A stretch of DNA of 64,000 nt, taken from positions 1 to 64,000 of the forward strand of contig JAUIBL010000017.1 of assembly GCA_030428355.1 (NCBI GenBank). The letters run 5' to 3'. The notes beneath the pieces were generated by a model that saw nothing but the letters and a program-made list of their open reading frames with translations, was not told where the DNA came from and made no database searches. This document shows, in pieces, positions 17,364-26,067 of the stretch (position 1 is its first letter; every line of letters starts with the position of its first letter). The translations under genes were made by a program, and so were the position numbers. The DNA comes from Alphaproteobacteria bacterium (GTDB lineage: Bacteria; Pseudomonadota; Alphaproteobacteria; Rhodobacterales; Rhodobacteraceae).

Positions 17364-18859
17364 GCCAGCCTGCGCTGCTGAGGCTTTCAAAGGTCTCCAA
17401 GCGCTACGGCACCGTTCAGGCCAACAAGGAGATCGACCTCGAGGTGCATTCGGGGTCGATCCACGCCGTGCTGGGTGAAAACGGGGCGGGCAAATCCACC
17501 CTGATGAAGCTCATCTACGGTGTCGAACAGCCGGATGCGGGGCATATCTACTGGAACGGGCAGGAGGTGCATCTTGCCCGGCCTTCTGACGCACAGGTGC
17601 TGGGCATCGGTATGGTGTTTCAGCATTTCTCGCTCTTCGAGACGCTGAGCGTCGTGCAGAACGTGTCACTGATGATCCCCGGCAAACCGGCGGAATTGGC
17701 GCAGCAGATCGCCGATCTGGGGGACCAGTTCGGTCTGTCCGTCGACCCGCACGCGATGGTGCATCGCCTGTCTGTGGGCGAACGCCAGCGGGTCGAGATC
17801 ATCCGCTGCCTGCTGCTCAATCCGAAACTGCTGATCCTGGACGAGCCGACCTCGGTGCTGCCGCCGCAAAGCGTGCGTCGTCTTTTCGAGACCCTGCGCA
17901 AGCTGCAGGCCGATGGCATGGCGATCCTGTTCATCTCGCACAAGCTCGACGAGATCCGCGAACTGTGCGACACCGCGAGTGTTCTGCGCGGCGGCGAGGT
18001 GACCGGCCGCGTCGATCCGCGCGAGCATGATGCCCGTTCTCTGGCGCAACTGATGATCGGGCGCGAGATGCCCAATGTGGCCCATGTCGCGCCGCGCCCG
18101 CCCGGGGAAGAGCGGCTGCGCCTGAATGCGCTGAGCCATCCGCGTGCCAGCCGGTTCGGCACAACGCTGGAGGGCATCGACCTCAAGCTGCGCAGCGGTG
18201 AGATCGTCGGGATTGCGGGGATTTCCGGCAATGGGCAGCAGGAACTGGCGGCGCTCATCTCGGGCGAAACCCGGGCCCAGGAACCGGGGATGATCGAGAT
18301 CATGGGAAAGAAGGTCGGGCATCTTGGCCCGATGGCGCGGCGCAAGCTGGGCTTTGCTTTTGTGCCGGAAGAACGGCTTGGGCGCGGCGCGGTGCCCGAG
18401 ATGTCTCTGGCCGACAACAGCCTTCTGACCGCCCACGGCCGCAGCATGCTGTCGCGCGGGTTCATCCGGCGCAGCGTGGAGCGCGCCTTTACCCGTGAGT
18501 GCATCGAGACGTTCGACGTGCGCACCCCGGGACCGGATGCCGAGGCGGGCGCGATGTCGGGCGGGAACCTGCAGAAATTCATTCTGGGCCGCGAGATCAT
18601 GCTGAACCCGGACGTGATGCTCGTGTCGCAACCCACATGGGGTGTCGACATCGGGGCTGCGACCGCGATCCGCAGGCGTCTGCTGGACATGCGCGATCAG
18701 GGCTGCGCGATCCTCGTGATTTCCGAGGAAATGGACGAATTGTTCGAGATCTGCAGCAAATTGCATGTGCTGCACAAAGGGCATCTGTCGCCCGCCCTCG
18801 ACGCGGCAGAGACGACCCCGCAGGAAATCGGGCGCTACATGATTGGGGCTGCGACGTGA
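17360..18859 (+). CDS. Sugar/nucleoside-type ABC transporter ATPase (two fused NBDs)
   Basis: A 499-residue double ATPase of the kind that pairs with BMP-family binding proteins. NBD1 has Walker A GENGAGKST, signature LSVGERQR and Walker B LLILDEPTSVL. NBD2 carries the degenerate Walker A GISGNGQQE and the signature MSGGNLQK normal for this subfamily. The GTG start at 17360 overlaps the preceding stop (GTGA), and the end overlaps the next gene the same way. It energises uptake of the operon's substrate. Confidence 0.92.
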   Translation: MSQPALLRLSKVSKRYGTVQANKEIDLEVHSGSIHAVLGENGAGKSTLMKLIYGVEQPDAGHIYWNGQEVHLARPSDAQVLGIGMVFQHFSLFETLSVVQNVSLMIPGKPAELAQQIADLGDQFGLSVDPHAMVHRLSVGERQRVEIIRCLLLNPKLLILDEPTSVLPPQSVRRLFETLRKLQADGMAILFISHKLDEIRELCDTASVLRGGEVTGRVDPREHDARSLAQLMIGREMPNVAHVAPRPPGEERLRLNALSHPRASRFGTTLEGIDLKLRSGEIVGIAGISGNGQQELAALISGETRAQEPGMIEIMGKKVGHLGPMARRKLGFAFVPEERLGRGAVPEMSLADNSLLTAHGRSMLSRGFIRRSVERAFTRECIETFDVRTPGPDAEAGAMSGGNLQKFILGREIMLNPDVMLVSQPTWGVDIGAATAIRRRLLDMRDQGCAILVISEEMDELFEICSKLHVLHKGHLSPALDAAETTPQEIGRYMIGAAT

Positions 18860-19926
18860 AACTCCGACTGATCCGCCGCGACTCCGCCTCGCGCCTTGCG
18901 ATGTTCGCGGCACCCGTGTTGGCGCTCGTGCTCACCTGTCTGGCAAGCCTTGTCCTGTTTGCCGCGCTGGGCAAAGACGCGGGCGCGGCGCTGCATGCGC
19001 TGCTGCTCAAGCCTTTTTTGAGCTGGTACAGCTTTTCCGAAGTGCTGTTGAAGATGGCCCCGCTGCTCCTGATCGCGCAGGGGCTCGCTATCGGGTTCCG
19101 GGCCAACGTGTTCAACATCGGGGCCGAGGGGCAGTTTATCGTCGGTGCGCTCTGCGCCTCCGCGTTGCCGGTCTATTTCCCCGACGGGGATTTCCCGATG
19201 ATGCTGCCCGCAATGATCGCCTTCGGCGCTTTGGGCGGCATGGTCTATGCGTTGATTGCCGCAGCCTTGCGCACGCGCTTTGGCGCGTCGGAAATTCTCG
19301 TCACGCTGATGATGGCCCTGATCGCGGTCCAGATCCTGAACTACCTGCTACTGGGTCCGTGGAAAGACCCGCGAGGGTTCAATTTCCCGCAGACGGTGAT
19401 GTTCCCCGACAACGCGATGCTGCCGATCCTGTTCGACGGGACACGTACCAATATCTCACTGATCTTCGCGCTGCTGGCGAGCGTCTTTGCCTACCTGATG
19501 ATGCAGCACCACTTCCGGGGTTACCAGTTGCGCACGGCGGGCCTTGCACCGCGCGCCGCGCTCTATGCCGGGTTTTCCGCGCCGAAGATGGTGTGGCTGG
19601 GGCTGGGTCTTGGTGGATTGGCTGCTGGCATCGCCGGGGCGAGCGAGGTTGCCGGGCCGCTTGGTCAGCTCCAGCGCTCGGTCACCTCGGGATATGGCTA
19701 CGCGGCGATCATCGTCGCCTATGTCGGCGGGCTGAACCCGCTCGGGATCATCGCGTCGAGTTTCCTGATCTCGGTGATCTATATCGGCGGCGACAGTGCC
19801 ACTGTCTCTGCCGGATTGCCGGTGGCGGCGGTCGAGGTGTTCCAGGGCTTGCTGCTCTTCTTCTACCTGATGACCTTCACCCTGATCCGCTACCGGATCG
19901 AGTTTGACCGCAAGGTGCCGGCATGA
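18856..19926 (+). CDS. ABC transporter permease, BMP/nucleoside system, subunit 1
   Basis: A 356-residue inner-membrane permease with about nine hydrophobic segments, of the branched-chain/ribose permease superfamily. The GFRANVFNIGAEGQF motif near residues 80-95 is typical of the first nucleoside-system permease. The GTG start at 18856 overlaps the ATPase stop. It pairs with the following permease, whose ATG overlaps its stop codon. Confidence 0.9.
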   Translation: MKLRLIRRDSASRLAMFAAPVLALVLTCLASLVLFAALGKDAGAALHALLLKPFLSWYSFSEVLLKMAPLLLIAQGLAIGFRANVFNIGAEGQFIVGALCASALPVYFPDGDFPMMLPAMIAFGALGGMVYALIAAALRTRFGASEILVTLMMALIAVQILNYLLLGPWKDPRGFNFPQTVMFPDNAMLPILFDGTRTNISLIFALLASVFAYLMMQHHFRGYQLRTAGLAPRAALYAGFSAPKMVWLGLGLGGLAAGIAGASEVAGPLGQLQRSVTSGYGYAAIIVAYVGGLNPLGIIASSFLISVIYIGGDSATVSAGLPVAAVEVFQGLLLFFYLMTFTLIRYRIEFDRKVPA

Positions 19927-20798
19927 GCGGGCTGGAGTTCCTCCTCGCGGGCACACTCGCCGCATCCCTCCCTTTGCTTCTGGCCGCGCTGGGCGAGATG
20001 GTCGTTGAAAAGACAGGGCTGCTGAATCTTGGTCTGGAAGGCATGATGGCAATCGGGGCCGCGATTGCGTTCATCTGTGTCTTCCACACCGGTTCGCATG
20101 TGCTGGGATTTGCGGCTGCGGCGCTGATCAGTACGGCGGTTGCGATGCTCTTTGCGATCCTCGTGATCGGTGTGAAGGCCAATGAGGTGGCCTCGGGCCT
20201 CGCCATCGGGGTTCTGGGGCTCGGGCTGTCGGCGCTCTTCGGCAAGTCATACGAAAGCCGCACCATCAGTGGTCTTCCCAAGATCGACATTCCCGTCCTG
20301 TCCGACATCCCGCTGATCGGGCCGACGCTGCTGACGCAGGATATCGTTGTCTGGTTGGCGGTCCTTGGCACGATTGCGCTCTGGTGGGTGCTGAACCGCA
20401 CCAAGCTGGGTCTCATCATCGCGGCTGTGGGCGAAAATGCGGATGCTGCGCGGTCCATCGGTTACCCGGTGGTTCTTATCCGGCTCTGCGCCGTGGCTTT
20501 TGGCGGCGCGATGTGCGGGCTGGCGGGGGCTTATGCCTCGACCGTCTACACGCCGCTTTGGGCGGACGGGATGATCGCCGGGCGGGGCTGGATCGCGCTG
20601 GCGCTGGTGGTGTTCGGCACATGGCAGACCGGGCGTGTCGCCTTCGGCGCGCTGCTGTTCGGGATCCTGTCTTTGGGCGAGCTGACAGCCCAAGCGATGG
20701 GCGTGGGTCTGCCCTCGCAGGTGCTGTCGAGCCTGCCCTATCTGGTGACGATCCTGATGCTTGTGGTGATTTCGCGGCGGCGGTCCGGTCTGGTCTGA
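19923..20798 (+). CDS. ABC transporter permease, BMP/nucleoside system, subunit 2
   Basis: A 291-residue permease with eight or nine hydrophobic segments. EKTGLLNLGLEGMM near residues 28-42 is the hallmark of the second permease of nucleoside ABC systems. It is the last gene of the operon that begins at 12836; all eight genes overlap their neighbours by four to eight bases. No clear terminator follows in the 24-bp gap before the converging protease gene. Confidence 0.9.
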   Translation: MSGLEFLLAGTLAASLPLLLAALGEMVVEKTGLLNLGLEGMMAIGAAIAFICVFHTGSHVLGFAAAALISTAVAMLFAILVIGVKANEVASGLAIGVLGLGLSALFGKSYESRTISGLPKIDIPVLSDIPLIGPTLLTQDIVVWLAVLGTIALWWVLNRTKLGLIIAAVGENADAARSIGYPVVLIRLCAVAFGGAMCGLAGAYASTVYTPLWADGMIAGRGWIALALVVFGTWQTGRVAFGALLFGILSLGELTAQAMGVGLPSQVLSSLPYLVTILMLVVISRRRSGLV

Positions 20799-20822
20799 CC
20801 GCCGCCGCCGTAAATGCGTATG

Positions 20823-22889
20823 TCACATGCCGATGAACGGGTGATCCTGCGCGCGTGCCACCACGGTGCTGCAGACCGGAGGCACCCGGTACGGGCCTGT
20901 TCTGGCGAGATTGCGCGCGTCGGGCGTCGGGCCCGGATAGATCTCCGCGAACCCGTATCGCGCCGGACGGTCGGAAATGAAGTTCAAGGCGATCAAACGC
21001 GTGGCCGTCGCCGCCGCGGCACTTGTTCCGATGATCCGCGCCCCGGAACCGGAGAGTACTCCTATCGAGGGCAAACCGGGTCTGAACCAACCTTGATCCG
21101 CCGTGGCGGTGGCCGCGGGCAGGTTGGCATCGACAAAAGCCGTTCCGCTTTCATCAAGGGCGATGGACGCACTGCCGCTATATGCCGAAGGCTTGAGCGT
21201 TGATTGCATGTAGCCGGCGATGCGCAACACCGAGGGGGCCGTGCCGATGCCGTTCAGGCAGCCAAATCCCCGAACCGGGGTCAGGGCAGGCAATTCGAAC
21301 AGGCGCGGTGGTGTCGGGTGTGACAGGTCGACAAGATGGCTTTGCTGTCCACCCGTGCCCAACTGCGTCGGATCATCGTCGCGCTGTACCCAGACGTCGA
21401 TATGCTCACCCTGGCTCAGCGGGTCCGAGCCGGTGTCGATCCGGATCGTCCACATTCCGACAGGGGTCCGTCGCCCCGCTCCCGGATTGCCAGCCGTCGG
21501 GATCATCGCCAGCATGACACGCCAGCGGTTGCCTTGATGCTTGTCCGCCGAAAGCTGGCCGATGTTCTTGCCATCGGCTTCAATTTCGACAAACCGGCGC
21601 GGGTCGCCGCCTTTGAGCAGGGGATCGGCCTCAACGGCGATGGTTTGCTGCATCTCGGGCGGGTGTCCGGCAGGAGGCGAGACGGTGACAGACCAGCCCA
21701 TCGGATCGCGGTCCGGAGGCAGCCAGATCTCCAGATAGCTCGATGTCCGGTCATCGGGTTTGAGCTGCCAGCCAAAACTGACCGAGTCGTCCTGCAGGTC
21801 GACGGGGGCAAACCTTGCGTGCATGTCATTGGCAAAGTTGTTGCCCGTCGGCATGACCAGTTCCGTGCAGGGCTGTACCTTGCGCCGGTCGGTGATCAGC
21901 GCCTCGACGGCCCGTTCGAAGCTTGACTGACCGTCATGGCGATTGGCGCTCCAGCCGTAGCTGAAGTTGATCACCAGCGGGATCTCGGGGCAGTTGTAGG
22001 CCTGCGCGATCATGCGGGCGCGGTTGAAGATGTATTCAATCGCGCTGAGCATCATCATTTCCTTGCCAAAGCCCGACGTGTCCCAGGCGATGGTGTTCGG
22101 CAGTTGTACGGCGATCACCGCCGCATCGTCGGGCAGATCGGCCGCGCCGACAAATGGGTCATTCCCGGCGGCAATCCCGGCGATATGCGCACCGTGGGTG
22201 GCGTGGTGCATGAGCACAGTGTCCACTTCAGGCAGATCGGCGTCGATGGCATGGGCCGCCTTGTAGGCGCGGATTTCCTGATCGCCAAATTGCGTGCGCA
22301 ACTGGTCGATCCGGGTGCCTGTGATTTCGCAGCCGAAAGGAACGGCGGCTGATGTATCCGCCCGCGCGGCCTGCAGCCAGCACAGGTTGATCCGCGTGTC
22401 GCCCGCCGCGTCGCGGAACGCGCGGTGCAGGAACGGGATGCCGTCGTCGATCACCCCAATAATGACGCGGGGTTTGACTTTGGGCTTCTGCCAGCCCTCG
22501 GGCGTCGCGGTCGAGTCATAGCTTGCGGGCCACGTCACTGGATCAATCGGCATGTTGAGCCGGTAGCGGGTCCCGTTCAGCGCGTGCAGGCAGCGGGCCA
22601 GTTCCGCGTCGTCCTGCGCCGGGTCGGTCTCCGGAGTCACCGCCTTGTTCCACATGGCAAAGGGCGTGACATCCGGGTTGTCCTTCCAGAGCGGCGGGAT
22701 GCGGATTTCGACATCGTCCGTGCCGCTCAGCATGCCTTCGCCTTCCATCAGGGCGGTGATGTGGCTTGATGGACCCGTGCGGATTGCCGGAAACGCAAAG
22801 GGGCGACCGAGGTCTTCGGAAAAGATCCAGCGTTCATACGGACCGGGATATTTGTCGATCCGTTCATCATCATGGCGGTGCGGAAACAT
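20823..22889 (-). CDS. Subtilisin-like (S8) serine protease, no signal peptide
   Basis: A 688-residue S8-family protease. The catalytic triad can be read as Asp148 (IGVIDDG), His232 (ATHGAHIAG) and Ser623 (GTSAAAA), with oxyanion Asn350 (PTGNN). Unusually, Asp to Ser spans 475 residues because a beta-rich domain of about 200 residues (380-580) is inserted before the Ser. No signal peptide or membrane segment is visible, so it acts in the cytosol or leaves by a non-Sec route. It starts three bases after the haloperoxidase-like gene, so the two are coupled. The substrate is unknown. Confidence 0.82.
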   Translation of the reverse strand: MFPHRHDDERIDKYPGPYERWIFSEDLGRPFAFPAIRTGPSSHITALMEGEGMLSGTDDVEIRIPPLWKDNPDVTPFAMWNKAVTPETDPAQDDAELARCLHALNGTRYRLNMPIDPVTWPASYDSTATPEGWQKPKVKPRVIIGVIDDGIPFLHRAFRDAAGDTRINLCWLQAARADTSAAVPFGCEITGTRIDQLRTQFGDQEIRAYKAAHAIDADLPEVDTVLMHHATHGAHIAGIAAGNDPFVGAADLPDDAAVIAVQLPNTIAWDTSGFGKEMMMLSAIEYIFNRARMIAQAYNCPEIPLVINFSYGWSANRHDGQSSFERAVEALITDRRKVQPCTELVMPTGNNFANDMHARFAPVDLQDDSVSFGWQLKPDDRTSSYLEIWLPPDRDPMGWSVTVSPPAGHPPEMQQTIAVEADPLLKGGDPRRFVEIEADGKNIGQLSADKHQGNRWRVMLAMIPTAGNPGAGRRTPVGMWTIRIDTGSDPLSQGEHIDVWVQRDDDPTQLGTGGQQSHLVDLSHPTPPRLFELPALTPVRGFGCLNGIGTAPSVLRIAGYMQSTLKPSAYSGSASIALDESGTAFVDANLPAATATADQGWFRPGLPSIGVLSGSGARIIGTSAAAATATRLIALNFISDRPARYGFAEIYPGPTPDARNLARTGPYRVPPVCSTVVARAQDHPFIGM

Positions 22890-22892
22890 GGC

Positions 22893-24020
22893 TCAGGCTT
22901 TCTGCGCTTCGGCGACGGCTCCGGACCAAAGCCACGAGAACGCAGGCTTGGCCGAAAGCGTGGCGCATGCGCCTGTTGCGGTCAGGCCTTTTGTTGCGGC
23001 GATGCCCGGGTCGCGCTGATCTTCATCGAAGAAGTCGTGATCGCCCGCGCTGTAGGCCAGTTCCGCAACAGGACCTCCTGCGCCTGCACGGTTCAGGACA
23101 ACCTGCCCGACGATCCGTCCAAGCGCGGCACCTGCCCAACTGTCGATGGGGTAATGCACACCCGCCACCGTCCGGTTGACCGCGATGCGTTCGGCCAAGC
23201 CGCGCAGCACCTTGATGCGCTGTTCGCCATCGGAAAGGCTGTCCCATTCGGTCACAAGCGCTTCCAGAACGGTCAGCACGGCATAGGCTTCGGTTGCGTG
23301 GGCCGACGGGAAGCTGCCATGGCCCGGCGTCGGGATCATCGGCATCAGCCGGGCGTCCACCTGATCGGGGCGGCGGATGGCAAGGTGGTTCTTTACGATC
23401 ATCGCGGTGTGCGCTGCGGCCACTTGCGTGGCGGTGATCAATTCGAATGTCTTTTTGTTCTGGGCGCTGTGCAGTCCCAGCATCATCGCAAAATAGGCGG
23501 TTGGAAAGCCAAGCTGCGACGTGATCTCGGCTGTGCGTTCGGCGCGCAGGGTGGCGTAATCCGACACCAGCCGACATTGCGACCGCAACAGGTCCGTTGC
23601 CGGACGATCCAGCGTCAGGCAGGTCCTGCCGTCAAAGGACAGCGACACCCGGTCGGGTGCACCGCCTGTGCCGACCATGGCCTCGGACCCGATGCCCGCA
23701 AGAAACTCGCTCACATAAAGCGACCCACGGACCCATGTGGCCAGTCCGCTCAGATTGTTGGGATCGGAAAATCCCAGCTCCTTGTCGGTTGGGGTTGTTC
23801 CGTTTTCTGTCAGGTGGCGCAGACCTTCGGCGGTGGTCTGCAGACCATGCGTGGTCATCGGATCATAGCCGCCGGGGTCTTCGCTTCCCAGAAATCCACC
23901 GAGGCCGGTAAAGTTCGTGCCACCACCGAAGCCGCCAAATCCACCGAAGCCGCCGAACCCTCCGAAGCCGCCGAAACCGCCAAATCCGCCGAAGCCGCCA
24001 AATCCACCATATTGTGACAT
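22893..24020 (-). CDS. PAP2 / vanadium-haloperoxidase-type protein with N-terminal Gly-Gly-Phe repeats
   Basis: A 375-residue protein. Residues 5-30 are about nine tandem Gly-Gly-Phe units. The rest is an alpha-helical acid phosphatase/vanadium-dependent haloperoxidase domain with the complete signature KX6RP (Lys207, Arg214, Pro215), PSAH (235-238) and RX5HX3D (Arg280, His286, Asp290). It has no transmembrane helices, unlike membrane PAP2 lipid phosphatases, which favours the soluble haloperoxidase branch. Phosphatase activity is possible. It is co-transcribed with the S8 protease downstream and lies 26 bases after the regulator gene. Confidence 0.8.
   Translation of the reverse strand: MSQYGGFGGFGGFGGFGGFGGFGGFGGFGGFGGGTNFTGLGGFLGSEDPGGYDPMTTHGLQTTAEGLRHLTENGTTPTDKELGFSDPNNLSGLATWVRGSLYVSEFLAGIGSEAMVGTGGAPDRVSLSFDGRTCLTLDRPATDLLRSQCRLVSDYATLRAERTAEITSQLGFPTAYFAMMLGLHSAQNKKTFELITATQVAAAHTAMIVKNHLAIRRPDQVDARLMPMIPTPGHGSFPSAHATEAYAVLTVLEALVTEWDSLSDGEQRIKVLRGLAERIAVNRTVAGVHYPIDSWAGAALGRIVGQVVLNRAGAGGPVAELAYSAGDHDFFDEDQRDPGIAATKGLTATGACATLSAKPAFSWLWSGAVAEAQKA
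23931..24008 (-). repeat. 9-bp tandem repeat encoding (Gly-Gly-Phe)n
   Basis: About nine imperfect copies of a 9-bp unit (minus strand GGC/GGA-GGN-TTC/TTT) encode the repeated N-terminus of the haloperoxidase-like protein. Synonymous third-position differences between copies show selection on the peptide rather than recent slippage. Confidence 0.85.
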
Positions 24021-24046
24021 CTTGTGTATTCCTTGTTTTCAATAGG

Positions 24047-25705
24047 TTAAGTAAGTCCCGCCGCGGCCAGAGCCGAAACCACCAGTTTCCCGGTCTTGCT
24101 GTCTGCAGAGGGGTGTGTCCTGCGATAATCGTCGAGACTGAAATACGGGAACCGACGCAGGAGATCCTGTGCGGTTTCGCGTGCCTCGGCCCCACGATCA
24201 AGCGCATGCAGTGCGGCGATGCGTGTTCGAAGTGTTGAAATATGCCGGTCATTCGACTCGAGCGACCGGTCGGCCAATTCAAGCGCCTTTTCATAGTCGC
24301 CGCCTGCCAGATGGGCAGAACTGGCCAGACTGTCGAAATAATACCCGAACGGGTCGATCGGAGACAGGTCGCGGGCCATGGTCGTGGCCCGGATCGCGGA
24401 TTGGCCTTCGTCACGAAATGCCATGAGCGACCCGCGCAGCAGCCATGACAGGCTTTCGCTTGGATTGATGTCCTGTGCCGCGCTGTAGCGGCGCTCTGCC
24501 ACGTCCATGTTCTTGAGGATATTGCCGTTCACGAAGCCGTCGATGGTCAGGCCAAAGCTGGATTGCGGATCAAGATCCAACGCGCGGGCGGTGCAGTCTA
24601 GAGCCTTCTGCGTGTCGCCTTGGCGGTCCGCGCTGTAGTTCTTGAACACGCTGAGCACATACCATTTGCCCAGCCACGCAAAGACATGCGGGTTGGCCGG
24701 AGCACGCGCCGCAGCTTCGTCAAGGAACTGTCGGGCACGCAGGAAATCTCCAAGCTTGGGGTGATGCATGGCCGTCGCCCCGGCGATCAGCAATTTATGG
24801 TCCGGCAAGTCCGGCAGCGGTGTCTGTCGTCCGGCCGACAAGGTCGTTTCGGCAATCGCACGCCCGACCGATTGCACCACGTTCACCAACCATCCCGAAG
24901 CTTCCTGCGAGAAATGCGCCATTGGGCAGGACAGGTGCCTGTTCCACAAGAGCGTGCCACTGTGCACATCGGTAAAATCGAGATCCGCGATCAGCGTGTC
25001 ACCCTGACGGCGCATGCTGCCGGTCAGCAGGTAATCCACGTTCAGCGTTTCGCGCACATGCACGATGTCGACAAAGCGCTTCGACATGGCCCGCCCGGAG
25101 AGATGCGAAATGACGGAAAGCAGGCTGGAGCGCGACATCATGCGGCTGGTTTCTTCTGCGATCCAGTCACCGGTGATGGCGAGGTCCGCATCTCCGGGCG
25201 GCACGGTCAGGGGCAGAGCACAGACACGGGGCCGGATGCGGATCGGTCCACGGTTGTTCGAGATGAAACAGAGCGCCTTCACTGAACTCGGGTCGGCGCG
25301 GATGCTGTCGCGCCAAGCCACGAACGAAGGATCGCGGACGTTGAGATCATCAAGGAACGGACCATCCGATGGGTGGCCGATGACCTTGACCCGGGTCATG
25401 TCGATTTCGATTTCCTTGTTGGTCACCGTGAGGATCCTGTCGAAATCCTCTCCAAGGATCTTGCGCAGATCGGACAAGGCGCGACGCAGGTTCTGGTGTC
25501 CACTTTCGTAATCTGCAAAGCCCCACAGCGTTTCCTGCAGGAAGCTGCGGGATCGGCGGTTCAGCGGAGCGGTGACCAAGAGTGCAAAAAGCGCACGGTG
25601 TTTCGCACCTGTGATGTCCTGCGCAGACGCATCCGTGCGCCGCAGCACGCATGATCCGAACAAGGAAATTTCAAGCCCCGTGGCCACCTTAGCCTCTTTC
25701 ACCAT
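24047..25705 (-). CDS. Transcriptional regulator: N-terminal winged helix (OmpR/SARP type), TolB-like segment, C-terminal TPRs
   Basis: A 552-residue soluble regulator. Residues 10-105 form a winged-helix DNA-binding domain of the OmpR/SARP type (HRALFALLV, then NLRRALSDLRKIL). Residues about 130-270 resemble the TolB-like module found behind such domains (YLLTGSMRRQGD, then SGTLLWNRHL). Residues 300-530 are TPR-like helical repeats. No membrane segment is seen, unlike CadC. It lies 26 bases upstream of the haloperoxidase-like gene on the same strand and probably controls that unit and itself. The inducing signal is unknown. Confidence 0.8.
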   Translation of the reverse strand: MVKEAKVATGLEISLFGSCVLRRTDASAQDITGAKHRALFALLVTAPLNRRSRSFLQETLWGFADYESGHQNLRRALSDLRKILGEDFDRILTVTNKEIEIDMTRVKVIGHPSDGPFLDDLNVRDPSFVAWRDSIRADPSSVKALCFISNNRGPIRIRPRVCALPLTVPPGDADLAITGDWIAEETSRMMSRSSLLSVISHLSGRAMSKRFVDIVHVRETLNVDYLLTGSMRRQGDTLIADLDFTDVHSGTLLWNRHLSCPMAHFSQEASGWLVNVVQSVGRAIAETTLSAGRQTPLPDLPDHKLLIAGATAMHHPKLGDFLRARQFLDEAAARAPANPHVFAWLGKWYVLSVFKNYSADRQGDTQKALDCTARALDLDPQSSFGLTIDGFVNGNILKNMDVAERRYSAAQDINPSESLSWLLRGSLMAFRDEGQSAIRATTMARDLSPIDPFGYYFDSLASSAHLAGGDYEKALELADRSLESNDRHISTLRTRIAALHALDRGAEARETAQDLLRRFPYFSLDDYRRTHPSADSKTGKLVVSALAAAGLT

Positions 25706-25821
25706 GTGCTCTGATGCTATCCGCGCTCTGCGCCGGAACCAAGCCGTTCACACTTATTTCACGGTAAGTCCCCCAAGCCATTTGCTAACCTGCCAGAACA
25801 GAAAGAGAAAAGGACCATTTC

Positions 25822-26049
25822 ATGTCCGAAAAGCCGACACCTCTCGAAATCACGGATGCGGTCGATTTTTACAAACAATGGCCGCGACTGCGGTTGAACG
25901 CAGAAAAGCTTCTCGAGATGCGGACATTGAATGACGATGATGCACAGGTGCTGCGCTGGATGATCAAGGTGGTCGATATGGTGGGTCCGCACGACGTCGC
26001 CCGAGACGCGGAGGGCACAAAAAAACCGGCCGGTGGCCGGTTTTCCTGA
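25822..26049 (+). CDS. Small hypothetical protein
   Basis: A 75-residue, soluble, charged protein of unknown family, with an AAAGG ribosome site upstream of ATG 25822. Its last dozen codons coincide with a strong hairpin that also serves as terminator, so the C-terminal GGRFS tail is dictated by RNA structure. It is divergent from the TPR regulator and convergent with an ABC solute-binding protein gene. Confidence 0.6.
   Translation: MSEKPTPLEITDAVDFYKQWPRLRLNAEKLLEMRTLNDDDAQVLRWMIKVVDMVGPHDVARDAEGTKKPAGGRFS
26018..26046. terminator. Bidirectional terminator overlapping a stop codon
   Basis: An 8-bp GC-rich stem is flanked by a run of seven A on the left and TTTT on the right, between converging genes. 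The hairpin and its T-run lie inside the last codons of the 75-residue gene. Confidence 0.75.
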
Positions 26050-26067
26050 GGCGTCACAAAGGCGTGG

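Noticed and set aside
23931-24008. Tandem repeat considered as a CRISPR-like array
   Set aside because: The unit is 9 bp without spacers and encodes an in-frame Gly-Gly-Phe repeat.
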